A DNA stretch of 48,176 bases from CAZGSN01 sp964371655 (GTDB lineage Bacteria > Desulfobacterota > Binatia > HRBIN30). The translations under genes were made by a program, and so were the position numbers. This document shows positions 27,941 through 34,573 of this stretch, piece by piece; positions within the stretch are counted from its first letter, which is position 1, and every line of letters begins with the position of its first letter. The notes beneath the pieces were generated by a model. That model worked only from the letters and a program-made list of their open reading frames with translations, did no database searches and was not told the origin of the DNA. The DNA lies in contig CAYJOD010000047.1 of the NCBI GenBank assembly GCA_964371655.1, positions 1-48,176 of the forward strand, read 5' to 3'.

Positions 27941-28338
27941 CCTTCCTGGACACGGGCATTCTTGTCGGTGCGCTCCTGGAAGGCCATCCCGAGCACGCAG
28001 CCTGCATCTCTGCCTTGAAGGATTCGCCCCGCCCTTTTACCGACGCGCACGCGCTCGCGGAAACGTTCGCCACGCTCACCGGCTTCTACAAAGTACCGAC
28101 CGAGGCAGCAACGGAGTTGACCTTGACCCTGAAGGAGAGTGTGGCCGTCGAAGCTCTATCGCTGGCGGACTACGAGAAGGCGATCACGGAGGCGCGTGCC
28201 CGCGGCGTGATGGGAGGCGGCATCTACGATTCGCTGCATGCAACGTTCGCCCGGCGAAAGGGTGCCAAGCGCATCGTCACACGCAATCCGTCGCACTTCG
28301 CCCACGCCGCCCCCGACTTGGAGATTCTGACTCCCTGA
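27937..28338 (+). CDS. vapC: VapC-type PIN-domain RNase toxin
   Basis: A 133-residue PIN protein. The acidic metal-binding set is present: Asp5 (FLDTGIL), Glu42 (LAETFATL), Asp98 (IYDSLHA), and Asn117 in VTRNPSHF, where Asp or Asn is normal. Such toxins cleave tRNA, rRNA or mRNA until held by the AbrB-type partner. The start overlaps the antitoxin stop by 4 bp. The module sits between the two 38-bp direct repeats, so it may have arrived with them. Confidence 0.87.
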   Translation: MTFLDTGILVGALLEGHPEHAACISALKDSPRPFTDAHALAETFATLTGFYKVPTEAATELTLTLKESVAVEALSLADYEKAITEARARGVMGGGIYDSLHATFARRKGAKRIVTRNPSHFAHAAPDLEILTP

Positions 28339-28365
28339 AGCGAGCGAGGGGGAGCGGATACGGAC

Positions 28366-28403
28366 GCGGACAGCCCTGATAAGCTGCGAAGTTGACGTAA
28401 GAG
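28366..28403. repeat. 38-bp direct repeat, right copy
   Basis: Same sequence and orientation as 26755-26792 with four differences. It lies 27 bp after the vapC stop. Confidence 0.8.
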
Positions 28404-28424
28404 GCGACAATGTTGACGGCTCGG

Positions 28425-28498
28425 GGTCGGTATCGGAATCGATATCTGTCCGCGGCGTGGTTCGATCCCGATGTCGATCACCGATACCGATTCCGACC
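28425..28498. repeat. CGGTATCGGAATCG simple palindrome
   Basis: Left arm GGTCGGTATCGGAATCGATA; right arm ATCACCGATACCGATTCCGA plus CC. It belongs to the same class of degenerate short-unit palindromes as those at 5660, 11923 and 34456 but has a different unit. The surrounding 423-bp gap (28339-28761) has no gene. Confidence 0.65.
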
Positions 28499-28692
28499 GG
28501 GTAACGAACCGCCGCGTGATACGGGGTTCCCAATGGAACGTTCAAACCCGACCCCAATCCCATGTGCTCCAGCATGCGTTGTCCTGCGGCCCCAAGACTG
28601 ATAAGCAAAGCGCACTGCCTGCTTGGCTTGAGAACCCCACCATCTCGTCCGTTGCTGGTGCGATTCCCGGTCACGGTCAGGTGCCTGAGGGA

Positions 28693-28711
28693 GATGACAG
28701 TAGGTGTCATC
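28693..28711 (+). promoter_or_regulatory. Leader hairpin before the RRM gene
   Basis: GATGACA and TGTCATC form a perfect 7-bp stem with a 5-nt loop about 35 nt before the AAGGAG site of the RRM gene. It is a possible leader structure for temperature or autogenous control, since bacterial RRM genes are often cold-regulated. Only the hairpin is observed. Confidence 0.35.
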
Positions 28712-28761
28712 CGGGCAAAGTGAAACGAGCTGCGCCGCAGCCCAACAAGGAGATAGAGACA

Positions 28762-29088
28762 ATGGGCCGGAAATTGTACGTGGGCAATCTGAGCTTCCAG
28801 ACGACTGACCATGATCTGCAGGAGTTGTTCTCGCAGGTCGGGGCTTGCGAGTCGGCGACGGTCATTGCCGATCGCGCCACCGGCCAGTCACGCGGTTTCG
28901 GGTTTGTCGAGATGGCGGTCGACACGGATGTCGAGCTGGCGATTCAAAAATTTGATGGCCAGGACTTCATGGGCCGACCCTTGAAAGTGAGCGAAGCGCG
29001 TGAACAGACGGGCGGTGGTGGCGGTGGCGGCCGCGGCGGTGGTGGTGGCGGCGGCGGCGCGCGCCGCGGCTGGGAACGTCGATACTAG
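28762..29088 (+). CDS. Single-RRM RNA-binding protein with Gly-rich tail
   Basis: A 108-residue protein. One RRM covers residues 3-80, with RNP2 LYVGNL (5-10) and RNP1 RGFGFVEM (44-51). The tail is almost pure Gly with a few Arg, ending RRGWERRY. This is the bacterial Rbp type known from cyanobacteria and many proteobacteria, usually cold-induced RNA chaperones. AAGGAG lies 9 nt before the ATG. A hairpin terminator follows 45 bp after the stop, so the gene is monocistronic. Confidence 0.93.
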   Translation: MGRKLYVGNLSFQTTDHDLQELFSQVGACESATVIADRATGQSRGFGFVEMAVDTDVELAIQKFDGQDFMGRPLKVSEAREQTGGGGGGGRGGGGGGGGARRGWERRY

Positions 29089-29133
29089 AATGAAATCGTG
29101 GAAGCGCGATACGCCGTGCTTCCACCGGACGAT

Positions 29134-29171
29134 GATGAGAGGCGCCTCCCGCGAGACGCCTCTCATCTTTT
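29134..29171 (+). terminator. Rho-independent terminator of the RRM gene
   Basis: An 11-bp perfect stem (GATGAGAGGCG at 29134-29144 with CGCCTCTCATC at 29157-29167), a 12-nt loop, then TTTT. It is well placed after the RRM stop. Confidence 0.8.
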
Positions 29172-29212
29172 CGGCCACCCGGCCACTTTGTACAAGGGCT
29201 CCGTTTCCACCT

Positions 29213-29267
29213 TCCTTACCCGTGCCCTTGCCCGTGCCCTTGCCCTTGCCCTTGCCCATTCTGGCTG
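29213..29267. repeat. GGGCAA hexamer repeat, half copy
   Basis: Six units of (C)CCTTGCC/CCGTGCC ending in CCCATTCTGGCTG, as in the centre of 11923-12010. Here the complementary arm is missing. Confidence 0.6.
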
Positions 29268-29339
29268 AGGTTTTCGGGCTGAGATCCTCGACCCTGCTTA
29301 TTGCCCCCGCCGCTGCTGGCCCGCTAGATTGACTCGCGC

Positions 29340-30458
29340 ATGACCGATTCGATGCGGCTCACAACAGCGCTGGTAGCGTCGACGCTGTTGCATCTGTTTT
29401 TTGCCGCGATTGCGGCGCTCTGGCTTCTGCTGGCCGCCGCTACGGTCAAGCCACCGCGCCTGGTCGAAGTGGATCTCGCACAAATCCCGCCCGCACCGCC
29501 GCCGAAGGTCGCTGCCGCGCCGCCGAAGGCAGCGGCCGAACAATCCGCACCTCAGCCCCCACCTCCGATTCCGCTGCCGCGCTCCATCGTATCCCCGCCG
29601 GATCAGGGCGAGGAGAAGGCGCCGACGAACACGCGGCTGCTCAGCGATCGCGACAATACGGTCAGCGAGCAGAAGGTGCGCGTCGGCGACGCCGGCCGAA
29701 GCGATGTCGAGAAGCGCGAACGCGTAACGGACAATCTTCCCGAGAGGGACGGCGGCGCCAAGGCCGGTGCGACCGACAAGACGGCGCAGGTGCCGCCGGC
29801 GCAGCGACACGAATCGAAGCAGCAGCTCGCAGCGCTGCCGCGCCTCGATCAACTCCTGGTCGATCCGGGCGATCTCGCCCGCGCAGGCATCGCCCCGGAG
29901 GCCGCGCCTAAACCGACTCCGCATACGCAGGCGCGGTTGAACCGCGACCTCCTGGGCGGGTCGGGCGCGGCGTTCTCGAGCCGCCCCGGTATCTCCGACT
30001 ACCTTCCCGACATTCGCGAGGGGAATGTCACCCTGTTGAATACGAAGGCGGAGCGCTTCGCGCCGTTCGTTCGCCGCGTGGCGACGCGTATCTTCCAGCA
30101 TATGTCGATTCGCCTGAACCAGAGCGCACGCCGCGCGCTTGCCGGATCGGGCCACGACACCGCGGTGGTCGAGGCGATCATGAATCGCCAAGGGCGCATG
30201 GTGAGCGCCCGCGTCGTCGAACAGCAGATTCAAACGAGCCTGGGCGTCGACCGCGAGCTCCTCGGCTCGACCCGACCGGAAACCTTCTTCGACTCGAATC
30301 CGCCCGATGGAGCCGAAGGGAATGACGGGAACATCCACTTCATCCTGGTCATCGACTTGAACGTTCAGTCCGGCATCGATCCGCGCACCAACCGCCCGGT
30401 TTCAGGATACTACGGTGTCATCGGCGTCGGCTTAGATGCCTTGGGCAAGCGCGGCTGA
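29340..30458 (+). CDS. TonB-like periplasmic energy-transducer protein
   Basis: A 372-residue protein with one N-terminal membrane anchor (about residues 8-35, VASTLLHLFFAAIAALWLLL), then a Pro/Ala-rich periplasmic stretch (IPPAPPPKVAAAPPKAA, PQPPPPIPLP; 48-85), a charged linker, and a globular C-terminal part with RQGRMVSARVV, which resembles the TonB C-terminal fold (N-x-xGxVxxxxV). It has no ExbB/ExbD neighbours here. It could instead be a TolA-like or gliding-type envelope protein. Two in-frame ATGs 12 bp apart (29340, 29352) cannot be told apart, as neither has a good ribosome-binding site. Confidence 0.65.
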   Translation: MTDSMRLTTALVASTLLHLFFAAIAALWLLLAAATVKPPRLVEVDLAQIPPAPPPKVAAAPPKAAAEQSAPQPPPPIPLPRSIVSPPDQGEEKAPTNTRLLSDRDNTVSEQKVRVGDAGRSDVEKRERVTDNLPERDGGAKAGATDKTAQVPPAQRHESKQQLAALPRLDQLLVDPGDLARAGIAPEAAPKPTPHTQARLNRDLLGGSGAAFSSRPGISDYLPDIREGNVTLLNTKAERFAPFVRRVATRIFQHMSIRLNQSARRALAGSGHDTAVVEAIMNRQGRMVSARVVEQQIQTSLGVDRELLGSTRPETFFDSNPPDGAEGNDGNIHFILVIDLNVQSGIDPRTNRPVSGYYGVIGVGLDALGKRG

Positions 30459-30532
30459 AGCGTCGGCCGTCATCGGCGTGAGGTCCGATCGTGCAGACGC
30501 AAGATGATCACCGAAGAAATGCGGTGCAACCG

Positions 30533-30733
30533 CACCCTAACCCTCTCCCCCTGAAGACTGTCGATAAATCCGAATGGAAAACAGGAAACGGAAAACCGGA
30601 AACAGGGCTATGCTTACGCAGAAAGGCCGGTTTTTCATTTTCGGTTTCCGGTTTCCTGTTTTCCATTCTCCGAGCGACGGCCTGTTGGGGAGAAAATCGA
30701 CCCTCTCTCTGAGAGAGGGCCGGGGTGAGGGTG
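30533..30733. repeat. Composite palindromic element, copy A
   Basis: About 200 bp. The outer ends are CACCCTAACCCTCTCCCCC and GAGAGGGCCGGGGTGAGGGTG, near complements. Inside come GACTGTCGAT and GAAAATCGA near each end, then a GGAAAAC/GTTTTCC core around TATGCTTACGCAGAAAGGCC. About 150 bp are shared with the right half of 41753-42133. It fills the 289-bp gap before the serine hydrolase and ends a few bases before its start. Confidence 0.75.
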
Positions 30734-30747
30734 ATCGGTAATTCTCG

Positions 30748-32190
30748 ATGCTCCATTTTCGTCTCGGATGGATCCTTCTCGCGGGTGCTGGAGCCGCATT
30801 CGCGTTCGCTTGTTCGTCGGCCCGACCCGATCGCGCCGTTCACGTCGCCACCGGCATGATCAGCCACAATCTCTGCTCGGAGATCTTCGTCTCCGGCGTC
30901 GATCCTGACCGGGCCTACGCCGAAAGCCTGGAGCCGCGGCCCGGCATGGGCTTGGTCAACTGGGCCGTTCGTTATGACGTTGACCGCACTCGTAAGCGCG
31001 TGAGCACGACCATCGGCGGCGGCTTCCTGAGCCGGGCAGTCTATCGCGACGGGCTTGGTTGCATGGTCGTCTTCGACGAGCCACCCGCTGCTTCGCCCAC
31101 ATTGTCAGACGCCGTGGCGGAGGAAGCCGCGGGCGCTCCTCTGTTGCCTGAAATTGCCGGGCCCGCTGTGGTCGAGGCGAGCGATGAACGTCTGCGTGCC
31201 GCCCTCGAGCGGGCCTTCATCGAATCCGATCATCCACCCTTCCGGCGGACCAGAGCCGTCATCGTCATCCACGATGGTCGCGTCGTAGCCGAGCGCTACG
31301 CGCCCGGATACGGCGTCGACACGCCGCTTCTCGGTTATTCCGCAACCAAGTCGGTGATCAGCGCAATGGTCGGAATCCTGGCTCGCCAAGAGCGCCTCGT
31401 GGTCGAGGCACCCGCCCCGGTGCAGGCCTGGGCTGCTACCGACGATCCCCGCCATGCGATCACGACCGACCAGCTGCTGCGCATGACCAGCGGACTGGCG
31501 TTGGACGAGACCAGCAGCCCGTTCAATCCGGTGGCGCGGATGCTGTACCTCGAACCCGACATGGCCGGGTTCGCCGAGAGTGTCGGCCTCGAGGCACAGC
31601 CCGGTAGCTCGTGGAGCTATACCAGCGGCAACACCCTCATCCTGTCGAGAATCATCCGCGATGCCGTCGGCGGGCGCGGTGCGGACGTCCTGCGTTTTGC
31701 TCACCGCGAGCTCTTCGACCCGCTTGGCATGCGCAACGTAATTCTCGAGCTCGATGCGACCGGCACTCCGGTCGGGTCGACGTACATGCTTGCGTCGGCC
31801 CGCGATTGGGCACGCCTCGGCATGCTCTATCTGAATGACGGCGTCATCGCCGGGCGGCGCATCCTCCCCGAGGGCTGGGTCCGCTATGCGACGACACCGA
31901 CGCTCGACACCGGCTACGGCGCTGGGTTTTGGACCAATCGCGTCGACGGCCACATCCCATGGTCGCCGGTGCTGTGGAGCATACCGGGTGCACCCCGCGA
32001 TTCTTTCTATGCGCGCGGCCTCCTCGGCCAATACATCGTCGTCCTTCCCTCCGAGCGACTAGTGGTGGCGCGCTTCGGAGCGACGCACACCCCCGGCCAA
32101 GACATCGAAGGCGTCGGCCGCCTCGTCGCCGAGGTCATCGACGCCCTCGGCACCCGCTCCGACAAGACCATCGACACGCCCGACCGATGA
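30748..32190 (+). CDS. Secreted serine hydrolase, beta-lactamase class C/6-aminohexanoate-dimer hydrolase type
   Basis: A 480-residue protein with an N-terminal hydrophobic segment (5-20) followed by Cys22 (AFACSS), possibly a lipoprotein, though the lipobox is not canonical. About residues 150-460 are a penicillin-binding-like hydrolase with the nucleophile motif Ser198-A-T-Lys201 (YSATKS), Tyr291 in SWSYTSGN, and a late GLLGQYIVVLPSERLVVARFG region. The N-terminal 130 residues are extra and contain three Cys. Such enzymes cleave amide or ester bonds. The start lies at the edge of repeat copy A, whose homologue at 42121 also reads GATGCTCC, so the true N-terminus is uncertain. Confidence 0.85.
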   Translation: MLHFRLGWILLAGAGAAFAFACSSARPDRAVHVATGMISHNLCSEIFVSGVDPDRAYAESLEPRPGMGLVNWAVRYDVDRTRKRVSTTIGGGFLSRAVYRDGLGCMVVFDEPPAASPTLSDAVAEEAAGAPLLPEIAGPAVVEASDERLRAALERAFIESDHPPFRRTRAVIVIHDGRVVAERYAPGYGVDTPLLGYSATKSVISAMVGILARQERLVVEAPAPVQAWAATDDPRHAITTDQLLRMTSGLALDETSSPFNPVARMLYLEPDMAGFAESVGLEAQPGSSWSYTSGNTLILSRIIRDAVGGRGADVLRFAHRELFDPLGMRNVILELDATGTPVGSTYMLASARDWARLGMLYLNDGVIAGRRILPEGWVRYATTPTLDTGYGAGFWTNRVDGHIPWSPVLWSIPGAPRDSFYARGLLGQYIVVLPSERLVVARFGATHTPGQDIEGVGRLVAEVIDALGTRSDKTIDTPDR

Positions 32191-32321
32191 ACACGGAAGC
32201 GGAGCCCCGTCCTCGCAGAACGCCTGGCGTACATAGGTGCCGGGCCATACGCGTAGTCCCCTCCGACCTCGACGAAGGCCGACGGCTTGAACCCCCGCGC
32301 GAGGCGACATAGAAAACTCGC

Positions 32322-32621
32322 ATGGCGGCAAAACGTAGAGCAGAGGTTCAGTGGCTTCATGAGCTGGGGTATGCATCGCCGCAAAGCGCCTTGAATGAGA
32401 TGACGTTGCTGAGCGCTGCCAACCAGCTGGCACAGTTTCAGGAGGAATGCGCCCGATTCGCAAAGAAGTACCGGATGTCGCTACATCAGCTCGAGCTCTC
32501 GGCGCGGCGCCGGCGTAGCGAATCCTTCTCTGTCGAGGAAGATCTCATGGCATGGCGCTTCGCACGCGACGGAGTCGAATACTGGACACCGCGCGTCGAG
32601 GTGCTGCGCCGTGCTGTATGA
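32322..32621 (+). CDS. TumA-like antitoxin candidate
   Basis: A 99-residue protein, helical and rich in Gln, Glu and Arg, with no recognised fold. It lies directly upstream of, and overlaps by 11 bp, a TumE/DUF6516-type gene, where the antitoxin TumA normally sits. The segment LLSAANQLAQFQEECARFAKKYRM (about 27-50) would form a long amphipathic helix, common in TA antitoxins. The call rests mainly on position and size. Confidence 0.6.
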   Translation: MAAKRRAEVQWLHELGYASPQSALNEMTLLSAANQLAQFQEECARFAKKYRMSLHQLELSARRRRSESFSVEEDLMAWRFARDGVEYWTPRVEVLRRAV

Positions 32622-32973
32622 CGTCCTCGCTTCGCACGCCAATATCATTCGCGCCGTAGACATCGAGCGCTTTCGCGCTTTCGACGTGGCGCATGAGCTC
32701 CGTGCGTCGATCACCCTGGTGGACGGATCATTGTTGCACGTGCGTGACTATCTCTTTCGCGACGGCACCCGTAAGTACGCGTACCATTGGCAATCGCCGG
32801 CAGGGCGCCTGCGGCGGCGGTGGGACAACTCCCCACATTGGCCCCACATCGCGACTCACCCGCACCACGTACACGTCGGCAGCCGCATGAACGTCGAGGC
32901 CTCGGTTGTGCGCGACTTTGGTGGGGCGATGCGCTTGATCGCCGAGATGGTTTCAACGCCACGATTGAAGTGA
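32611..32973 (+). CDS. TumE/DUF6516-like toxin
   Basis: A 120-residue protein matching the TumE-type pattern: HELRASITLVDGSLLHVRDYLF, KYAYHWQ, GRLRRRWDNSPHWPH, and THPHHVHVG (blocks at about residues 27-48, 57-63, 67-80, 83-91). The His-rich HPHHVH end is the most conserved part of this family. It starts with GTG inside the antitoxin gene. TumE is reported as the toxin of type II TumAE pairs; the molecular target is not evident from sequence. Confidence 0.75.
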   Translation: MLYDVLASHANIIRAVDIERFRAFDVAHELRASITLVDGSLLHVRDYLFRDGTRKYAYHWQSPAGRLRRRWDNSPHWPHIATHPHHVHVGSRMNVEASVVRDFGGAMRLIAEMVSTPRLK

Positions 32974-33069
32974 CGGCCGGAACAAACGAGCGGTCCAGTT
33001 GCCTCCGGCGTCCCACCTGATTGCAGCTCCCGGTTCCCTTCGCCCCGGTTCCCGGCCTACAATCACCAC

Positions 33070-33408
33070 ATGAGTACTCCGGATGAATTGTTTGATGCCG
33101 CCGTCGATTGCGTCGCCGACGGCAACCTCGACGGCGCCATCTCCAAGTATCGTGAGGCGATAGCAGCTGATCCCAACTTCGCCGACGCCTGGGAGGGGTT
33201 GTCGATGGCGTTGGCCGACAAGCAGCAGTGGGACGAGGCCATTGCCGCAGCAGTGAAGGTCACCGAGCTCACCCCCGGTGAGCAACTTGCGTTCACCAAC
33301 GTCTCGCGCATCTACCAGCGCGCCGGCAATGTTCCGGAAGCCGAAGCGTGGGCGGCGAAGGCGCGCGTCCTCGATTGGAAGCAGCAACTCAAAGGCGACG
33401 AGCCTTGA
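33070..33408 (+). CDS. Small TPR protein
   Basis: A 112-residue protein made almost entirely of three TPR units (GNLDGAISKYREAIAADPNFADAWEGLSMALADKQQWDEAIAAAVKV as residues 18-64, then a third at 69-100). It has no signal peptide or other domain. It likely mediates protein-protein contacts. No clear ribosome-binding site lies before the ATG. Partners are not indicated by the neighbours. Confidence 0.75.
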   Translation: MSTPDELFDAAVDCVADGNLDGAISKYREAIAADPNFADAWEGLSMALADKQQWDEAIAAAVKVTELTPGEQLAFTNVSRIYQRAGNVPEAEAWAAKARVLDWKQQLKGDEP

Positions 33409-33433
33409 GTATGTCTCGCGCATTACTCAAACG

Positions 33434-33525
33434 GAGCGAGGGACAGAGGGTTCAGGGGCAAAGGGAGGATAAATCCTCCGTAGCGCTTCCCTCTGCCCCT
33501 TTGTCCCTCAATCCCTTCGTCCCCG
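33434..33525. repeat. GAGGGACA-type palindrome, second copy
   Basis: Left GAGGGACAGAGGGTTCAGGG plus GCAAAGGGAGGA; right CCTCTGCCCCTTTGTCCCTC. Related to 15089-15178. It lies just before the CDF transporter start. Confidence 0.65.
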
Positions 33526-33556
33526 CCCAGTTTGCGAGCGCAATCCCGAGCTCTCC

Positions 33557-34450
33557 GTGAACCATCCACATCAATCCGAACCCGCGTACGAGAACCAACG
33601 GCGCTTGACGCTGGCTCTGAGTCTCACCGCGTCGTACTGCCTGATCGAGCTGGTCGGCGGCTGGCTGAGTAATAGTTTGGCGTTGCTCTCCGACGCCGGG
33701 CATATGTTTGCCGACGTCGCCGCGCTCGGCGGCAGTCTCTTCGCGTTGCGCCTGGCACAGCGCCCGCCCGATGAGAACAAGACCTTCGGTTACCATCGCG
33801 CCGAGATCCTGGCGGCGTTCGTGAGCGGCTTGGGTCTTTGGCTCCTGGTCGGCCTGATCTTCCACGAGGCCTATCTTCGCCTATGGGATCCGCCGGCGGT
33901 GCACAGCGCCGCGATGATTGCGATCGCAGCCGTTGGTCTAGCGGTGAACGTGGCGAGCTTGTTGGTCCTGCGCCAATCCCATGCCGACAACCTCAACGTC
34001 CGTGCCGCATTCGTCCACGTCTTCGGCGACGCCCTCGGCTCGGTCGCCGCGATCCTCGGTGCGGTGCTCATGCTCGCCGGCGGTTCATACGTCATCGACC
34101 CCATCATCAGCATCGCCATCGGCCTGCTCATCCTATACAGCTCGTGGAGCATCGTGCGCGAATCGGCCGAGATCCTCATGCAGGGCGCACCGCGCGAGCT
34201 GCGACTCCCCGACATCGAATCCTGCCTGCGTGAGATCGTCGGCGTCGTCGAAGTGCACGACTTGCACGTCTGGACCCTCACCTCGGGGCGCTATCTGCTC
34301 AGCGTGCACGTCGTGGTCTGCGATGGCGCGCCGCCGCGGTCCGTGATCGACGCTGCCCAACGGCAGCTCCACGATCGCTTCGGCATTGGTCACGCTACCG
34401 TGCAGATCGATCACGAAGCGGCGTGCGAGGAGCACTTCCGCGCGCATTGA
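33557..34450 (+). CDS. Cation diffusion facilitator (CzcD/ZitB-type zinc exporter)
   Basis: A 297-residue inner-membrane transporter with six predicted helices. The tetrahedral metal site is HxxxD in helix 2 (His49/Asp53, SDAGHMFAD) and HxxxD in helix 5 (His154/Asp158, HVFGDALGS), the zinc-type HD-HD set. The cytoplasmic C-terminal domain has VEVHDLHVWTL and ends with several His and Cys that could bind metal. GTG 33557 is the only reasonable start. It exports Zn(II), Co(II) or Cd(II) in exchange for protons. Confidence 0.93.
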   Translation: MNHPHQSEPAYENQRRLTLALSLTASYCLIELVGGWLSNSLALLSDAGHMFADVAALGGSLFALRLAQRPPDENKTFGYHRAEILAAFVSGLGLWLLVGLIFHEAYLRLWDPPAVHSAAMIAIAAVGLAVNVASLLVLRQSHADNLNVRAAFVHVFGDALGSVAAILGAVLMLAGGSYVIDPIISIAIGLLILYSSWSIVRESAEILMQGAPRELRLPDIESCLREIVGVVEVHDLHVWTLTSGRYLLSVHVVVCDGAPPRSVIDAAQRQLHDRFGIGHATVQIDHEAACEEHFRAH

Positions 34451-34455
34451 GCGGA

Positions 34456-34567
34456 TCAGTGGTCAGTTTTCGGTTTTCAGTGTTCAGTTTACGGCGCGGG
34501 CTGACGCCCGCAAATCCGACTGAACACCGAACACTGAAAACTGAACACTGAAAACTGAAAACTGAAC
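34456..34567. repeat. CAGTTTTCAGTGTTCAGT palindrome between convergent genes
   Basis: Left half: repeats of GGTCAGTTTTCGGTTTTCAG and TGTTCAGT. Centre: a GCGGGC-TGA-CGCCCGC hairpin. Right half: repeats of CTGAACACTGAAAACTGA. It lies between the CDF gene and the convergent helicase gene and could terminate transcription in both directions. Confidence 0.75.
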
Positions 34568-34573
34568 CCTCAT

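Noticed and set aside
34456..34567. CRISPR-like array
   Set aside because: The units are short, variable and complementary between halves, with no equal-length spacers. It is a palindrome of simple repeats.
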